Of a DNA stretch of 64,000 nt, positions 28,187 to 35,891 are shown piece by piece. The stretch is from JAKAWQ01 sp035509315. Lineage in GTDB: Bacteria; Pseudomonadota; Alphaproteobacteria; Acetobacterales; Acetobacteraceae. The stretch covers positions 1-64,000 of the forward strand of contig DATJLS010000030.1 of NCBI GenBank assembly GCA_035509315.1. The letters run 5' to 3'. The translations under genes and the position numbers were made by a program. Below the pieces are notes generated by a model that saw only the letters and a program-made list of their open reading frames with translations, had not been told where the DNA came from and searched no databases. How positions within the stretch are numbered: the stretch's first letter is position 1; each line of letters opens with the position of its first letter.

Positions 28187-29580
28187 TAATGCGAGATCTC
28201 CTCGAGCTGCATCCTCAGCGTGCGTGGCCCGAAGCCGCCGACCGTGATGATCATCAGCACCATCGCGCCGCCGATGAAGAGCGCGACCGCGGTCGTGCCG
28301 CCGCGATGGAGGAAGAACCCGATCAGAAGGCCCGCGAACGCGGCGCTGACCCGGCTCCAGGAATAGACGAAGCCGACAGCGCGGGCGCGGATGCGCGTCG
28401 GGTAAAGCTCCGCCTGGTAGTTATGGAGGGCGAACGAGAGCCAGTTGGCGGAGAGCGTGACCATGACCCCGAAGAAGATCACCGCCGCGCCATTCTCCTG
28501 AAGTGCGAAGAGGAGCATGAAGACGGCGATGCCCGCGCCGGCCGCGCAGAGCTGCCATTTTCTTTCCATCCGGTCGGCGATGAGCATGCCGAGCAGCGGC
28601 CCGACCGGATTGGCGAGAGCGATGATGAAAGCGTACAGCAGGCTCGTCGTGATATGCACGCCCTTGGCGATCAGCAAGGTCGGCACCCAGGCGGCGAAGC
28701 CGTAGAACCCGATCGTCTGCAAGAGATTGAAGATCGAGAGCACGAGCGTGCGCCGGCCATAGGGCGGCTTCAGCGCCTCCGAGAAGTGCGTGCTTGCCGA
28801 GACGATCTGCTTGATCGGGCCGAGCGGCGGCAGCTTGCCGCCGAGATCGCGCGCCACCCGCGCCTCGATGTCCCGCATCGCCGCCTCGGCCTCGCTCTCA
28901 TATCCGTGCAGGGCAAGCCAGCGCGGGCTTTCCGGCAGGCTGAGCCGCATCCACCATGATGCGATCGCCCCGACCGCGGCGATGAGCGGGATCCACCGCC
29001 AACCTTCAAGCCCGAACGGGTGGGCGGGCACGAGCAGCCAGCCGAGCAGCGCCACCAGCGGGACGATGCAGAACTCGACGAACTGGTAGAACGCAAAGGC
29101 CTTGCCGCGCCCGGACGGCGGCACGAGCTCGGAAAGGAAGGTGTCGATCGTCACCTGCTCGAGCCCGACGCCGATCATGGCGATGAAGCGCCACAAATCG
29201 ACACCCGCCGCCGTGGGCTGGAAGGCCATGATCGTGCTGGCGATCGAAAACCAGACGAGGGAGATGGTGAAGATCGCCCGCCGCCCCAGAAGGTCGGCCA
29301 CGAACCCGCAGCCCATGGTGCCTACGAACATGCCGGCGAAGCTGCAAAAGACGAAGAACCCGACGCCGCTGATCCCGAACAGCCCCACCGTGCTGGTGGC
29401 GAAGAGTCCGCTCTTCACCAGGCCCGGCGCGATATAGGCGGTCATGAAGAGGCTATAGAGCTCGAACACGCCGCCGAGAGAGATGAGGAAGGCGAGCCAC
29501 CACAGGCTGCGCGTGAAAGGCAGGCGGTCCAGCCTGGCCGCGATCTCGGCGGCGTATCCATCGGTTCTGCTTCGTCTCAT
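28186..29580 (-). CDS. MFS transporter, sugar-porter-like
   Basis: This 464-residue major facilitator has twelve predicted helices. Signatures are DLLGRRAIF after helix 2-3, PESPRWLALHGYESEAEAAM after helix 6 (the PESPRW motif of the sugar porter and organic-acid families), a long central loop of about 60 residues, and the second-half ADRMERKWQLCAAG. The substrate is unknown; sugars, aromatic acids or niacin are precedents. The TAG stop is formed at the boundary with repeat copy 4. It is on the same strand as leuCDB, downstream of leuB by 91 bp, but a tandem repeat lies between. Confidence 0.85.
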   Translation of the reverse strand: MRRSRTDGYAAEIAARLDRLPFTRSLWWLAFLISLGGVFELYSLFMTAYIAPGLVKSGLFATSTVGLFGISGVGFFVFCSFAGMFVGTMGCGFVADLLGRRAIFTISLVWFSIASTIMAFQPTAAGVDLWRFIAMIGVGLEQVTIDTFLSELVPPSGRGKAFAFYQFVEFCIVPLVALLGWLLVPAHPFGLEGWRWIPLIAAVGAIASWWMRLSLPESPRWLALHGYESEAEAAMRDIEARVARDLGGKLPPLGPIKQIVSASTHFSEALKPPYGRRTLVLSIFNLLQTIGFYGFAAWVPTLLIAKGVHITTSLLYAFIIALANPVGPLLGMLIADRMERKWQLCAAGAGIAVFMLLFALQENGAAVIFFGVMVTLSANWLSFALHNYQAELYPTRIRARAVGFVYSWSRVSAAFAGLLIGFFLHRGGTTAVALFIGGAMVLMIITVGGFGPRTLRMQLEEISH

Positions 29581-29636
29581 TCGTTTCCTCCGATTTTTCC
29601 TGCCTGCGATGCTCGGGGCGGGACCGGCCCGCCCCG

Positions 29637-29690
29637 CTCATTGCCCTATGCGGCTCATTGCCCCATGCGGCTCATTGCCCTATGCGATGG
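29637..29690. repeat. 17-bp tandem triplication at the leuB stop
   Basis: CTCATTGCCCTATGCGG occurs at 29637, 29654 (with C for T) and, with the last bases altered, 29671. Each unit includes TCA, which is TGA on the leuB strand. Because the period is 17, the three TGA codons fall in all three frames just after leuB. Confidence 0.85.
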
Positions 29691-30757
29691 ATCGCCTCGG
29701 CAACCAGATCGCCCATTTCGATCGTTCCCACGCGCTTCGCGCCGGGCTGCATGATATCGGCCGTGCGATAACCCTCGCCCAGCACCGATTGGACAGCCCG
29801 CTCCACGCGCTTCGCATCCGCCTCGCGCTCGAAGGAATGGCGGAGCAGCATCGAGGCGGAGAGAATCGCGGCGAGCGGATTGGCGACGTTCTTGCCGGCG
29901 ATGTCCGGCGCGGTGCCATGGACCGGCTCATAGAGCCCCTTGCGGTCGAGCCCGAGAGAGGCGGACGGCAGCATGCCGATCGAGCCCGTCAGCATCGCCG
30001 CCGCATCGGAGAGAATGTCCCCGAACACGTTCCCGGCGACGATGACGTCGAACTGCTTCGGGTTGCGCACCAGCGCCATCGACGCCGCATCGACATAGAG
30101 ATGGCTGAGCGCGACATCCGGATATTGCCGCCCCACCGCGACCATCACCTCCCGCCAGAGCTGCATGGTCTCGAGCACGTTGGCCTTGTCCACCGAGCAG
30201 AGCCTGCCGCGCCGGGCGCGGGCGGTCCTGAAGGCCACATGGGCGATGCGCTCCACCTCGGATTCCGAATAGCGCATCGTGTTGATGCCGACCCGCTCGC
30301 CGGAGGCTTCACGCGTGATTCCTCGCGGCTCGCCGAAATAGAGATCGCCGTTGAGCTCTCTCAGAATGACGAGATCGAGCCCTTCCACCACTTCCGGCCT
30401 GAGCGTCGAGGCGCCGATCAATTCGGGAAACATGAAGACCGGACGGAAATTGGCGAAGAGGCCGAGCGCCTTGCGCAGGCGAAGCAAGCCGACGCCGGCG
30501 CCCTTGCTCGGCGGCCGGTGCTCGTCCTCCGGAACGCCGGCGCCGCCGAGGAGGATCGCATCCGATTTCCGCGCAAGCTCGAGCGTCGCCTCGGGCAGCG
30601 GATCGCCGGCCGCCTCGTACCCGGCCCCGCCGATCGGCGCTTCCTGCATCTCGTACGGCTCGGCATTGCCGAGAACCGCCTTGAGCGCCTTCACGGCCTC
30701 CGCCGTCACTTCCTTGCCGATTCCATCACCCGGCAGAACCGCAATCTTCATCGCCAC
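29672..30757 (-). CDS. leuB: 3-Isopropylmalate dehydrogenase
   Basis: This 361-residue NAD-dependent enzyme catalyses oxidative decarboxylation of 3-isopropylmalate in leucine synthesis. Visible motifs are KIAVLPGDGIGKEV at the start, LLRLRKALGLFANFRPV, the VILRELNGDLYFGEPRG loop, SVDKANVLE (catalytic Lys), the Asp-rich NVFGDILSDAAAMLTGSIGMLPSASLG metal site, and YEPVHGTAPDIAGK. Length is standard. It is the last gene of the leuC-leuD-leuB run, 73 bp after leuD. Its stop is part of a tandem triplication. Confidence 0.97.
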   Translation of the reverse strand: MAMKIAVLPGDGIGKEVTAEAVKALKAVLGNAEPYEMQEAPIGGAGYEAAGDPLPEATLELARKSDAILLGGAGVPEDEHRPPSKGAGVGLLRLRKALGLFANFRPVFMFPELIGASTLRPEVVEGLDLVILRELNGDLYFGEPRGITREASGERVGINTMRYSESEVERIAHVAFRTARARRGRLCSVDKANVLETMQLWREVMVAVGRQYPDVALSHLYVDAASMALVRNPKQFDVIVAGNVFGDILSDAAAMLTGSIGMLPSASLGLDRKGLYEPVHGTAPDIAGKNVANPLAAILSASMLLRHSFEREADAKRVERAVQSVLGEGYRTADIMQPGAKRVGTIEMGDLVAEAIHRIGQ

Positions 30758-30830
30758 CGATTCGTCCCCCGTCCGTGTCAGATATTCGCCTCAGAGCGTG
30801 GTGAGTGAGCGCAAGCGATCTCATCCCGCC

Positions 30831-31430
30831 CTAGAAATTCTCGCGCCCGTAGCGCCGCTCGAACGCCTCGATCTCGCCGATCTGCGAGAGGGTGAAGGCG
30901 AGCTCGTCGATCCCGTTGAGCAGGCAGTGGCGCGCGAAAGGATCGATATCGAAATGGTGTGCGCTGCCGTCCGGCAAGCCGACCGTCTCGGCCTCGAGAT
31001 CGATCGCGATCTCCCGTCCCGGATTTTCCTGCAGCAGGCGAAGAAGCCCGCCGACGACATCCGCGGGCAGGACGATCGGCAGCAGCCCGTTCTTGAGGCT
31101 GTTGTTGCGGAAGATATCGCCGAAGCTCGGCGCGATCGCCGCCTGGAAGCCGTAATCCTGCAAGGCCCAGACCGCGTTTTCGCGCGAGGAGCCGCAGCCG
31201 AAATTCTGCGCCGCGACCAGGATCCTGCCCTGGCGATAGGCCGGCTGGTTGAGCACGAACATGGGATCGGGCGTCCCGTCCGGCCGGAATCGCAGATCGT
31301 GGAACAGATATTGGCCGAGCGTGCCGTCCCGCGGTTTCTGGAGATAGCGGGCGGGGATGATCTGGTCGGTGTCGATGTTGGGCCGCTCGAACGGCACCGC
31401 GACCGAGGTGAGCGCCGTGAAACGTCGCAC
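30831..31430 (-). CDS. leuD: 3-Isopropylmalate dehydratase small subunit
   Basis: This 199-residue swivelling domain of isopropylmalate isomerase acts with LeuC to convert 2- to 3-isopropylmalate. Landmarks are NIDTDQIIPARYLQ near 19-32, AAQNFGCGSSRENAVWALQDYGFQAAIAPSFGDIFRNNSLKNGLLP in the middle, and the DIDPFARHCLLNGIDEL C-terminus. Only 3 bp separate it from leuC, so coupled translation is likely. Confidence 0.97.
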   Translation of the reverse strand: MRRFTALTSVAVPFERPNIDTDQIIPARYLQKPRDGTLGQYLFHDLRFRPDGTPDPMFVLNQPAYRQGRILVAAQNFGCGSSRENAVWALQDYGFQAAIAPSFGDIFRNNSLKNGLLPIVLPADVVGGLLRLLQENPGREIAIDLEAETVGLPDGSAHHFDIDPFARHCLLNGIDELAFTLSQIGEIEAFERRYGRENF

Positions 31431-31433
31431 CTC

Positions 31434-32864
31434 CTATGCTCCCGCCGTCATGCGGCGGACATCGACGAGATGCCCGCTCACCGCCGCCGCCGCGGCCATC
31501 CCCGGGCTCATCAGATGCGTCCGCGCGCCGCGCCCCTGGCGCCCGACGAAGTTGCGGTTGGAGGTCGAGGCGCATCTCTGCCCGGGCGCGACCACCTCCC
31601 CATTGGTGCCGAGGCAGAGCGAGCATCCCGCCTCGCGCCAGGCGAATCCCGCCTCCCTGAAGATCCTGTCGAGACCTTCGGCCTCGGCCTGCTCCTTCAC
31701 CACGCGTGAGCCCGGCACCACCCAGGCCTCGACCCCCTGCCCGACCTTCCTGCCCTCGGCGATCCGCGCCGCGCTGCGCAGATCCTCGATGCGGCTGTTG
31801 GTGCAGGAGCCGATGAACACGCGGTCCACCGCGATCTCATCCATCCTCGTGCCCGGCACGAGATCCATATAGGCGAGCGCCTGCGTCATGCTCTGCCGCC
31901 GCTCGGCATCTTCTTCCGCGTCCGGGTCCGGCACGCGCCCATCGATCGGCGCCGCATCCTGCGGGCTGGTGCCCCAGGTCACCATCGGCGCGATTGCGGC
32001 ACCGTCGATCGTGACCTCGCGATCGAAGACCGCATCCGGATCGGAGACGAGGCCGCGCCAGCGCTCGCGCGCCCGCTCCCAATCCCGGCCCTGCGGCGCA
32101 TAGGGCCGCCCTTGAAGATAGGCGAATGTCACCTCGTCCGGCGCGACCATGCCCGCGCGCGCGCCGGCCTCGATCGACATGTTGCAGACCGTGAGGCGCC
32201 CTTCCATCGTCAGCCCTTCAATGACCGGACCGGCATATTCGATGACATGCCCGATCGCGCCGGCGGTGCCGATGGTTGCGATGATCGCCAGGATCACATC
32301 CTTCGCCGTCACTTCAGGCGCGAGCGCTCCCTCCACCACGATCCGCATGACCCGCGACTTCGCCTGCCAGAGGGTTCGCGTCGCGAGCGCGTGCGCGACC
32401 TCGGTCATGCCGATGCCGAAGGCGAGCGCGCCGAGCGCCCCGTGGGTCGCGGTATGGCTGTCGCCGCAGACGATGACCATCCCCGGTTGGCTGATTCCCT
32501 GCTCGGGGCCGACGATATGCACGATCCCCTGGCGGCGGTCGGCGAGCCCGAACAGGGTGATGTTCGCGCCGGCGGTGTTCTCGGCGAGCTGCTCGACCAT
32601 GAAGCGCTTCTCGGGGTCGGCGATTGCGCGCACATCCCGCGTGTCGGTCGGCACGTAATGGTCGGGCACGCCGAAAACATGCTGCGGCGCGCGCGGAGCG
32701 AGGCCGCGCTCGCGAAGTGTATCGAAGGCCGGCGCCGAACCGTCATGGATGAGATGGCGATCGACATAGAGCAGGGTCTGGCCGTCGGCCCGCTCGACGA
32801 TGCGGTGGCGGGACCAGATCTTCTCGTACATCGTGCGCGGCCCGGAACTCTCCTCCGTGCTCAT
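31434..32864 (-). CDS. leuC: 3-Isopropylmalate dehydratase large subunit
   Basis: This 476-residue aconitase-superfamily subunit carries the 4Fe-4S cluster. Cluster cysteines are in FIGSCTNSRIEDL and in AGCSLCLGTNGE. The N-terminal MYEKIWSRHRI and VCGDSHTATHGALGALAFGIG are typical. ATG 32864 (MSTEESSG) is preceded on its strand by GAGGTCGG and is preferred over the in-frame Met 20 codons upstream. It is first of the leuCDB run; leuA is not here. The upstream gap of 139 bp to the LysR gene should hold the promoter, though no leader peptide with a leucine run was seen. Confidence 0.96.
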   Translation of the reverse strand: MSTEESSGPRTMYEKIWSRHRIVERADGQTLLYVDRHLIHDGSAPAFDTLRERGLAPRAPQHVFGVPDHYVPTDTRDVRAIADPEKRFMVEQLAENTAGANITLFGLADRRQGIVHIVGPEQGISQPGMVIVCGDSHTATHGALGALAFGIGMTEVAHALATRTLWQAKSRVMRIVVEGALAPEVTAKDVILAIIATIGTAGAIGHVIEYAGPVIEGLTMEGRLTVCNMSIEAGARAGMVAPDEVTFAYLQGRPYAPQGRDWERARERWRGLVSDPDAVFDREVTIDGAAIAPMVTWGTSPQDAAPIDGRVPDPDAEEDAERRQSMTQALAYMDLVPGTRMDEIAVDRVFIGSCTNSRIEDLRSAARIAEGRKVGQGVEAWVVPGSRVVKEQAEAEGLDRIFREAGFAWREAGCSLCLGTNGEVVAPGQRCASTSNRNFVGRQGRGARTHLMSPGMAAAAAVSGHLVDVRRMTAGA

Positions 32865-33003
32865 CCGACCTCCCTTTCGTCCGGGCCGATGGACGAGGAA
32901 AGGGCCCCGGCCCGCCGAAAACACCTACCGCGCCGCGCGGTGGGGGCCGACTGCTCGTTCGGAAAGGGCCTTTCGCGGCCCGCGAAGGGGGAAAGCCGGA
33001 AGG

Positions 33004-33921
33004 CTAGATCCCCGGCTCAGATAGGCCCCGGCTCAGATAGGCGACAAGCTTCGCCGCCGCGGGAGGCATGGTGGCAAGCTCACGGACGCACAATTTCCAT
33101 TCCCGCGTCGCCCAGGGCTCATCCAGGCGGATCGGCAGGACGGCCCGGCCCGAGGCGTAGCGCTCCGCGCTCGTCTGGGGCGCGAGCCCCACGCCCAGCC
33201 CGGCCTCGACCATGGCCGAGACGGTCTCGAACCCGTTCACGCGCAGGCGCAGCTTGAGCGGATGCTGAAGCGCCGCCGCGGCGCTTTGCACCAGCGCATC
33301 GAGCGCGCTGCCTTTCTTGGGTGCGACCAGATCATAGGCCAGGAGATCGGCGAAACGGACCGAACTCTGTTTTGCGAGGGGATGGCCAACGGGCACGAGC
33401 GCGACCAGCCGGTCGCTGCGGTACGGGAAGACCTGCAATCCCGGCGCCGGCACATTGCTGCCGAAAATGCCGATATCGGCGGCGTTCCCGGCAACCGCGG
33501 CGATGATCTCGCGGCTCGTATCCTCCTCGAGATCGATCCGCACGCCGGGATAGCTCGCCAGGAAACATCCGAGATCCCGCGCGAGATGCTGGATGATGCT
33601 GGAGACGCCGGAGCGGATCCGCACCTGCCCGCGCAAGCCTTTTCCGTGCTCGGCGATCTCGCTTTCCATCTCGGCGAGATCGCGCAGGACGAGCCGCGCA
33701 TGGCGGAGCAGCGCTTCGGCCGCCGGCGTGAGCGTCAGCCCGCGCGCCTGGCGGTAGAAGAGCTGCATCCTGAGCGCCTGCTCGAGATCGGAGATGCGCT
33801 TGCTGACGGCCGAGGCGACCGTGTGCGCCCGCTCGGCCGCGCGGGAGATGCTCCGCTCCTCGCAGACGGCGACGAAGAGTTCGAGCGTCACCAGATCGAA
33901 GCGCATCGCAAACTCAGCCAC
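33004..33921 (-). CDS. LysR-family transcriptional regulator
   Basis: This 305-residue regulator has an N-terminal winged helix (FDLVTLELFVAVCEERSISRAAERAHTVASAVSKRISDLEQALRMQLFYRQARGLTLTPAAE, residues ~8-68) and a two-lobed effector domain. VASAVSKRI is the recognition-helix region. It lies upstream of leuC on the same strand, so it is not in the classical divergent LysR position and its target is unclear. The end contains a perfect 16-bp duplication (33011-33042) encoding the repeated LSRG/LSEPG tail. Confidence 0.88.
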   Translation of the reverse strand: MAEFAMRFDLVTLELFVAVCEERSISRAAERAHTVASAVSKRISDLEQALRMQLFYRQARGLTLTPAAEALLRHARLVLRDLAEMESEIAEHGKGLRGQVRIRSGVSSIIQHLARDLGCFLASYPGVRIDLEEDTSREIIAAVAGNAADIGIFGSNVPAPGLQVFPYRSDRLVALVPVGHPLAKQSSVRFADLLAYDLVAPKKGSALDALVQSAAAALQHPLKLRLRVNGFETVSAMVEAGLGVGLAPQTSAERYASGRAVLPIRLDEPWATREWKLCVRELATMPPAAAKLVAYLSRGLSEPGI

Positions 33922-33956
33922 TCTTCGTCCCGGATCAGGGCTCCGGGCAGCGCCGC

Positions 33957-34490
33957 TCAGCCGAGCGCATAGGCGACCTCCGGCGTGTAGACCGGCTGCT
34001 CATTGCCCGGCCAGGAACTGAAAAGCGTGAAATGCCCGACCTCCACCGGTTCGGTGCGAAAGAGGTTATGAGCCTGCACATAGCTTGCGACCCGCGCCTC
34101 GGCCACACCGTCGAGCCGCGCCAGGGTCACATGCGGGGTGAAGCGTCTCCGCTCCGGCTCGAGCCCCACCCTCTGCAGCGCCGTCTCGATCTTCGTGCGC
34201 AGCCGGTCCAGCGCCTCGTTCCGTTCGACCCCGAGCCAGAGCGCCGTGCTCCGCCCCGCCTTGTCGAACGTGCCCACGCCGGAAAAGGCGAGCAGGAAGC
34301 TCCGGCAACGCAGCGCCATCAGCGCGGCGTCGATCTCCTCGGCCCGATGCGATGGCTGCTCGCCGATGAAACGCAAGGTGAGATGATAATTCTCGGGCCT
34401 CACCCAGCGTGCCCCCGGAATGCCCCCCGCGAGCAAAGCCATCTGCTGCTTGACGTGCACCGGAAGCTCGAGCGCCACGAACAGCCTCAT
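33957..34490 (-). CDS. thpR: RNA 2',3'-cyclic phosphodiesterase (2H family)
   Basis: This 177-residue 2H phosphoesterase has the two HxTx active-site motifs HLTL (about residue 36) and HVTL (about residue 126), and the start RLFVALELP typical of LigT/ThpR. It hydrolyses 2',3'-cyclic phosphate RNA ends and can act as an RNA ligase in vitro. The start codon overlaps the stop of the tesA-like gene (ATGA), so the two are co-translated. Confidence 0.92.
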   Translation of the reverse strand: MRLFVALELPVHVKQQMALLAGGIPGARWVRPENYHLTLRFIGEQPSHRAEEIDAALMALRCRSFLLAFSGVGTFDKAGRSTALWLGVERNEALDRLRTKIETALQRVGLEPERRRFTPHVTLARLDGVAEARVASYVQAHNLFRTEPVEVGHFTLFSSWPGNEQPVYTPEVAYALG

Positions 34491-35155
34491 CCCTTCGGCA
34501 CCTCCGCGAGCAGCCGCAGCACGTATGGCATGATCCGCGCCACGATGATGCGCACGCCCGCCGCGTTCGGATGGATCGCGTCCGGCTGGTTCAGCCCCGG
34601 ATCGCCGGCCACGCCCGCCAGGAAGAACGGATAGTCGATCACGCCGGGCCGTGCCCCCAGCCGATCGAACACGGCGCGAAACGCCGTCCCGTACTGCGGG
34701 CCGAGATTGGGCGGCGCATACATGCCGGCGAACAGCACCGGGATGTGCCGCGCCGCCAGGCCGTCGAGAATGGCGTTCAGGTTCTTCTCCGTCTCGGCGG
34801 GCGCGATCCCGCGCAGCCCGTCGTTCCCGCCCAGCTCGACGATCGCGGCCTGCGGCTCTCCGCCGAGAACCCAGGAGAGGCGCGCCACACCCCCGGCCGT
34901 GGTGTCGCCGGAAACCGCGCCATCCTGGATCTGCACCGGATGTCCCGCCGCCGCGCATGCGGAAGCGAGGCGCGCCTCGAATCCGTCCGCGATCGGCACG
35001 CCATATCCTGCCGAGAGCGAATCCCCGAGCACCAGGAGCTTCACCGGGGCCATGGCCGCCCACGCCGGCATCACTGCCGGCGCCAGCGCCAGCGCCAGCA
35101 TCATCACCAGCAGCATCTCGCCGAGCCAGGGGGCAACCCCATATCGTGCGAGCAT
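34487..35155 (-). CDS. tesA: TesA-like SGNH-family esterase/thioesterase
   Basis: This 222-residue exported hydrolase has a signal peptide (MLLVMMLALALAPAVMPAWA) followed by block I LLVLGDSLSAGYG with the nucleophile Ser, block III IVELGGNDGLRG and block V DAIHPNAAG (Asp and His of the triad). This is the arylesterase/lysophospholipase/acyl-CoA thioesterase I (TesA) pattern. It is divergent from the ybbA-like ATPase gene, as in many proteobacteria. With the ATG at 35155 the start codons of the two genes share CATG; an internal Met 13 codons later (35116) is a possible alternative start nearer the leader. Confidence 0.88.
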   Translation of the reverse strand: MLARYGVAPWLGEMLLVMMLALALAPAVMPAWAAMAPVKLLVLGDSLSAGYGVPIADGFEARLASACAAAGHPVQIQDGAVSGDTTAGGVARLSWVLGGEPQAAIVELGGNDGLRGIAPAETEKNLNAILDGLAARHIPVLFAGMYAPPNLGPQYGTAFRAVFDRLGARPGVIDYPFFLAGVAGDPGLNQPDAIHPNAAGVRIIVARIMPYVLRLLAEVPKG

Positions 35156-35891
35156 GGACGCCGCTCTCCCGCTCTCCGCCGCCCCACTCACCGGCACCCC
35201 ACTCTTTGGCGCCAAGCCGCTGATCGTGGTGCAAAACCTGCATCTGACCCTGCCCGGACCGGCGGGACCGGTCAACATCCTCACCGGCATCTCCTTCGCC
35301 GTGGGGAGCGGAGAGGCGATCGCCGTCATCGGCCCCTCGGGCTCCGGCAAGACAAGCCTTCTCATGCTGCTCGCCGGGCTCGAGCGCGCGACCTCCGGCA
35401 GCATCCATATCGCCGGGCAGGACCTCTCCACACTTGGCGAGGACCAGCTCGCGCGCTTCCGCCGCACCCATATCGGCATCGTCTTTCAGGCCTTCCACCT
35501 GATCCCCGGCATGACGGCGCTCGAGAACGTGATGGTCCCGCTCGAGCTTGCCGGCCACCGCGATGCCGAGCCCACCGCTCGCGCCGCCCTCGCCGCGGTC
35601 GGCCTTTCGCACCGCCTCGACCAGCTCCCCGCCACCCTCTCCGGCGGCGAGCAGCAGCGCGTCGCCCTCGCCCGGGCCCTGGCCCCACGGCCCGCCCTCA
35701 TCCTCGCCGACGAACCCACCGGCAATCTCGACCGCAATACCGGCAAGACCGTCATCGATCTCCTCTTCACGCTCCATCAAAACAGCAACAGCACCCTCAT
35801 CCTCATCACCCACGACCCCGCGCTCGCCACACGCTGCGGCCGCACCCTCACCCTCGAAGACGGCCGCCTCACCCACCCCATGCCGGCATGA
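35154..35891 (+). CDS. ybbA: ABC transporter ATPase, YbbA/LolD-like
   Basis: This 245-residue ATPase of the MacB/LolD/YbbA type has Walker A GPSGSGKTSLLML (about 62-74), Q-loop IVFQAFHLIPGMTALENV, signature LSGGEQQRVALAR, Walker B LILADEPTGNLD and switch His in LITHDPALA. With the large FtsX-type permease that follows it should form an exporter or mechanotransmission complex at the inner membrane. The tesA-ybbA-ybbP neighbourhood is widely conserved, but the substrate is not established. It overlaps the permease gene by four bases (ATGA). The 3' third is extremely C-rich on this strand. Confidence 0.9.
   Translation: MDAALPLSAAPLTGTPLFGAKPLIVVQNLHLTLPGPAGPVNILTGISFAVGSGEAIAVIGPSGSGKTSLLMLLAGLERATSGSIHIAGQDLSTLGEDQLARFRRTHIGIVFQAFHLIPGMTALENVMVPLELAGHRDAEPTARAALAAVGLSHRLDQLPATLSGGEQQRVALARALAPRPALILADEPTGNLDRNTGKTVIDLLFTLHQNSNSTLILITHDPALATRCGRTLTLEDGRLTHPMPA

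Noticed and set aside
25361..28189. Prophage or integrative element
   Set aside because: No integrase, phage structural gene or tRNA attachment site is present; only repeats surround ordinary metabolic genes.
34571..35887. Upstream extension of the ybbP frame
   Set aside because: The extension is a shadow of tesA and ybbA; ATG 35888 overlaps the ybbA stop in the usual ATGA manner.
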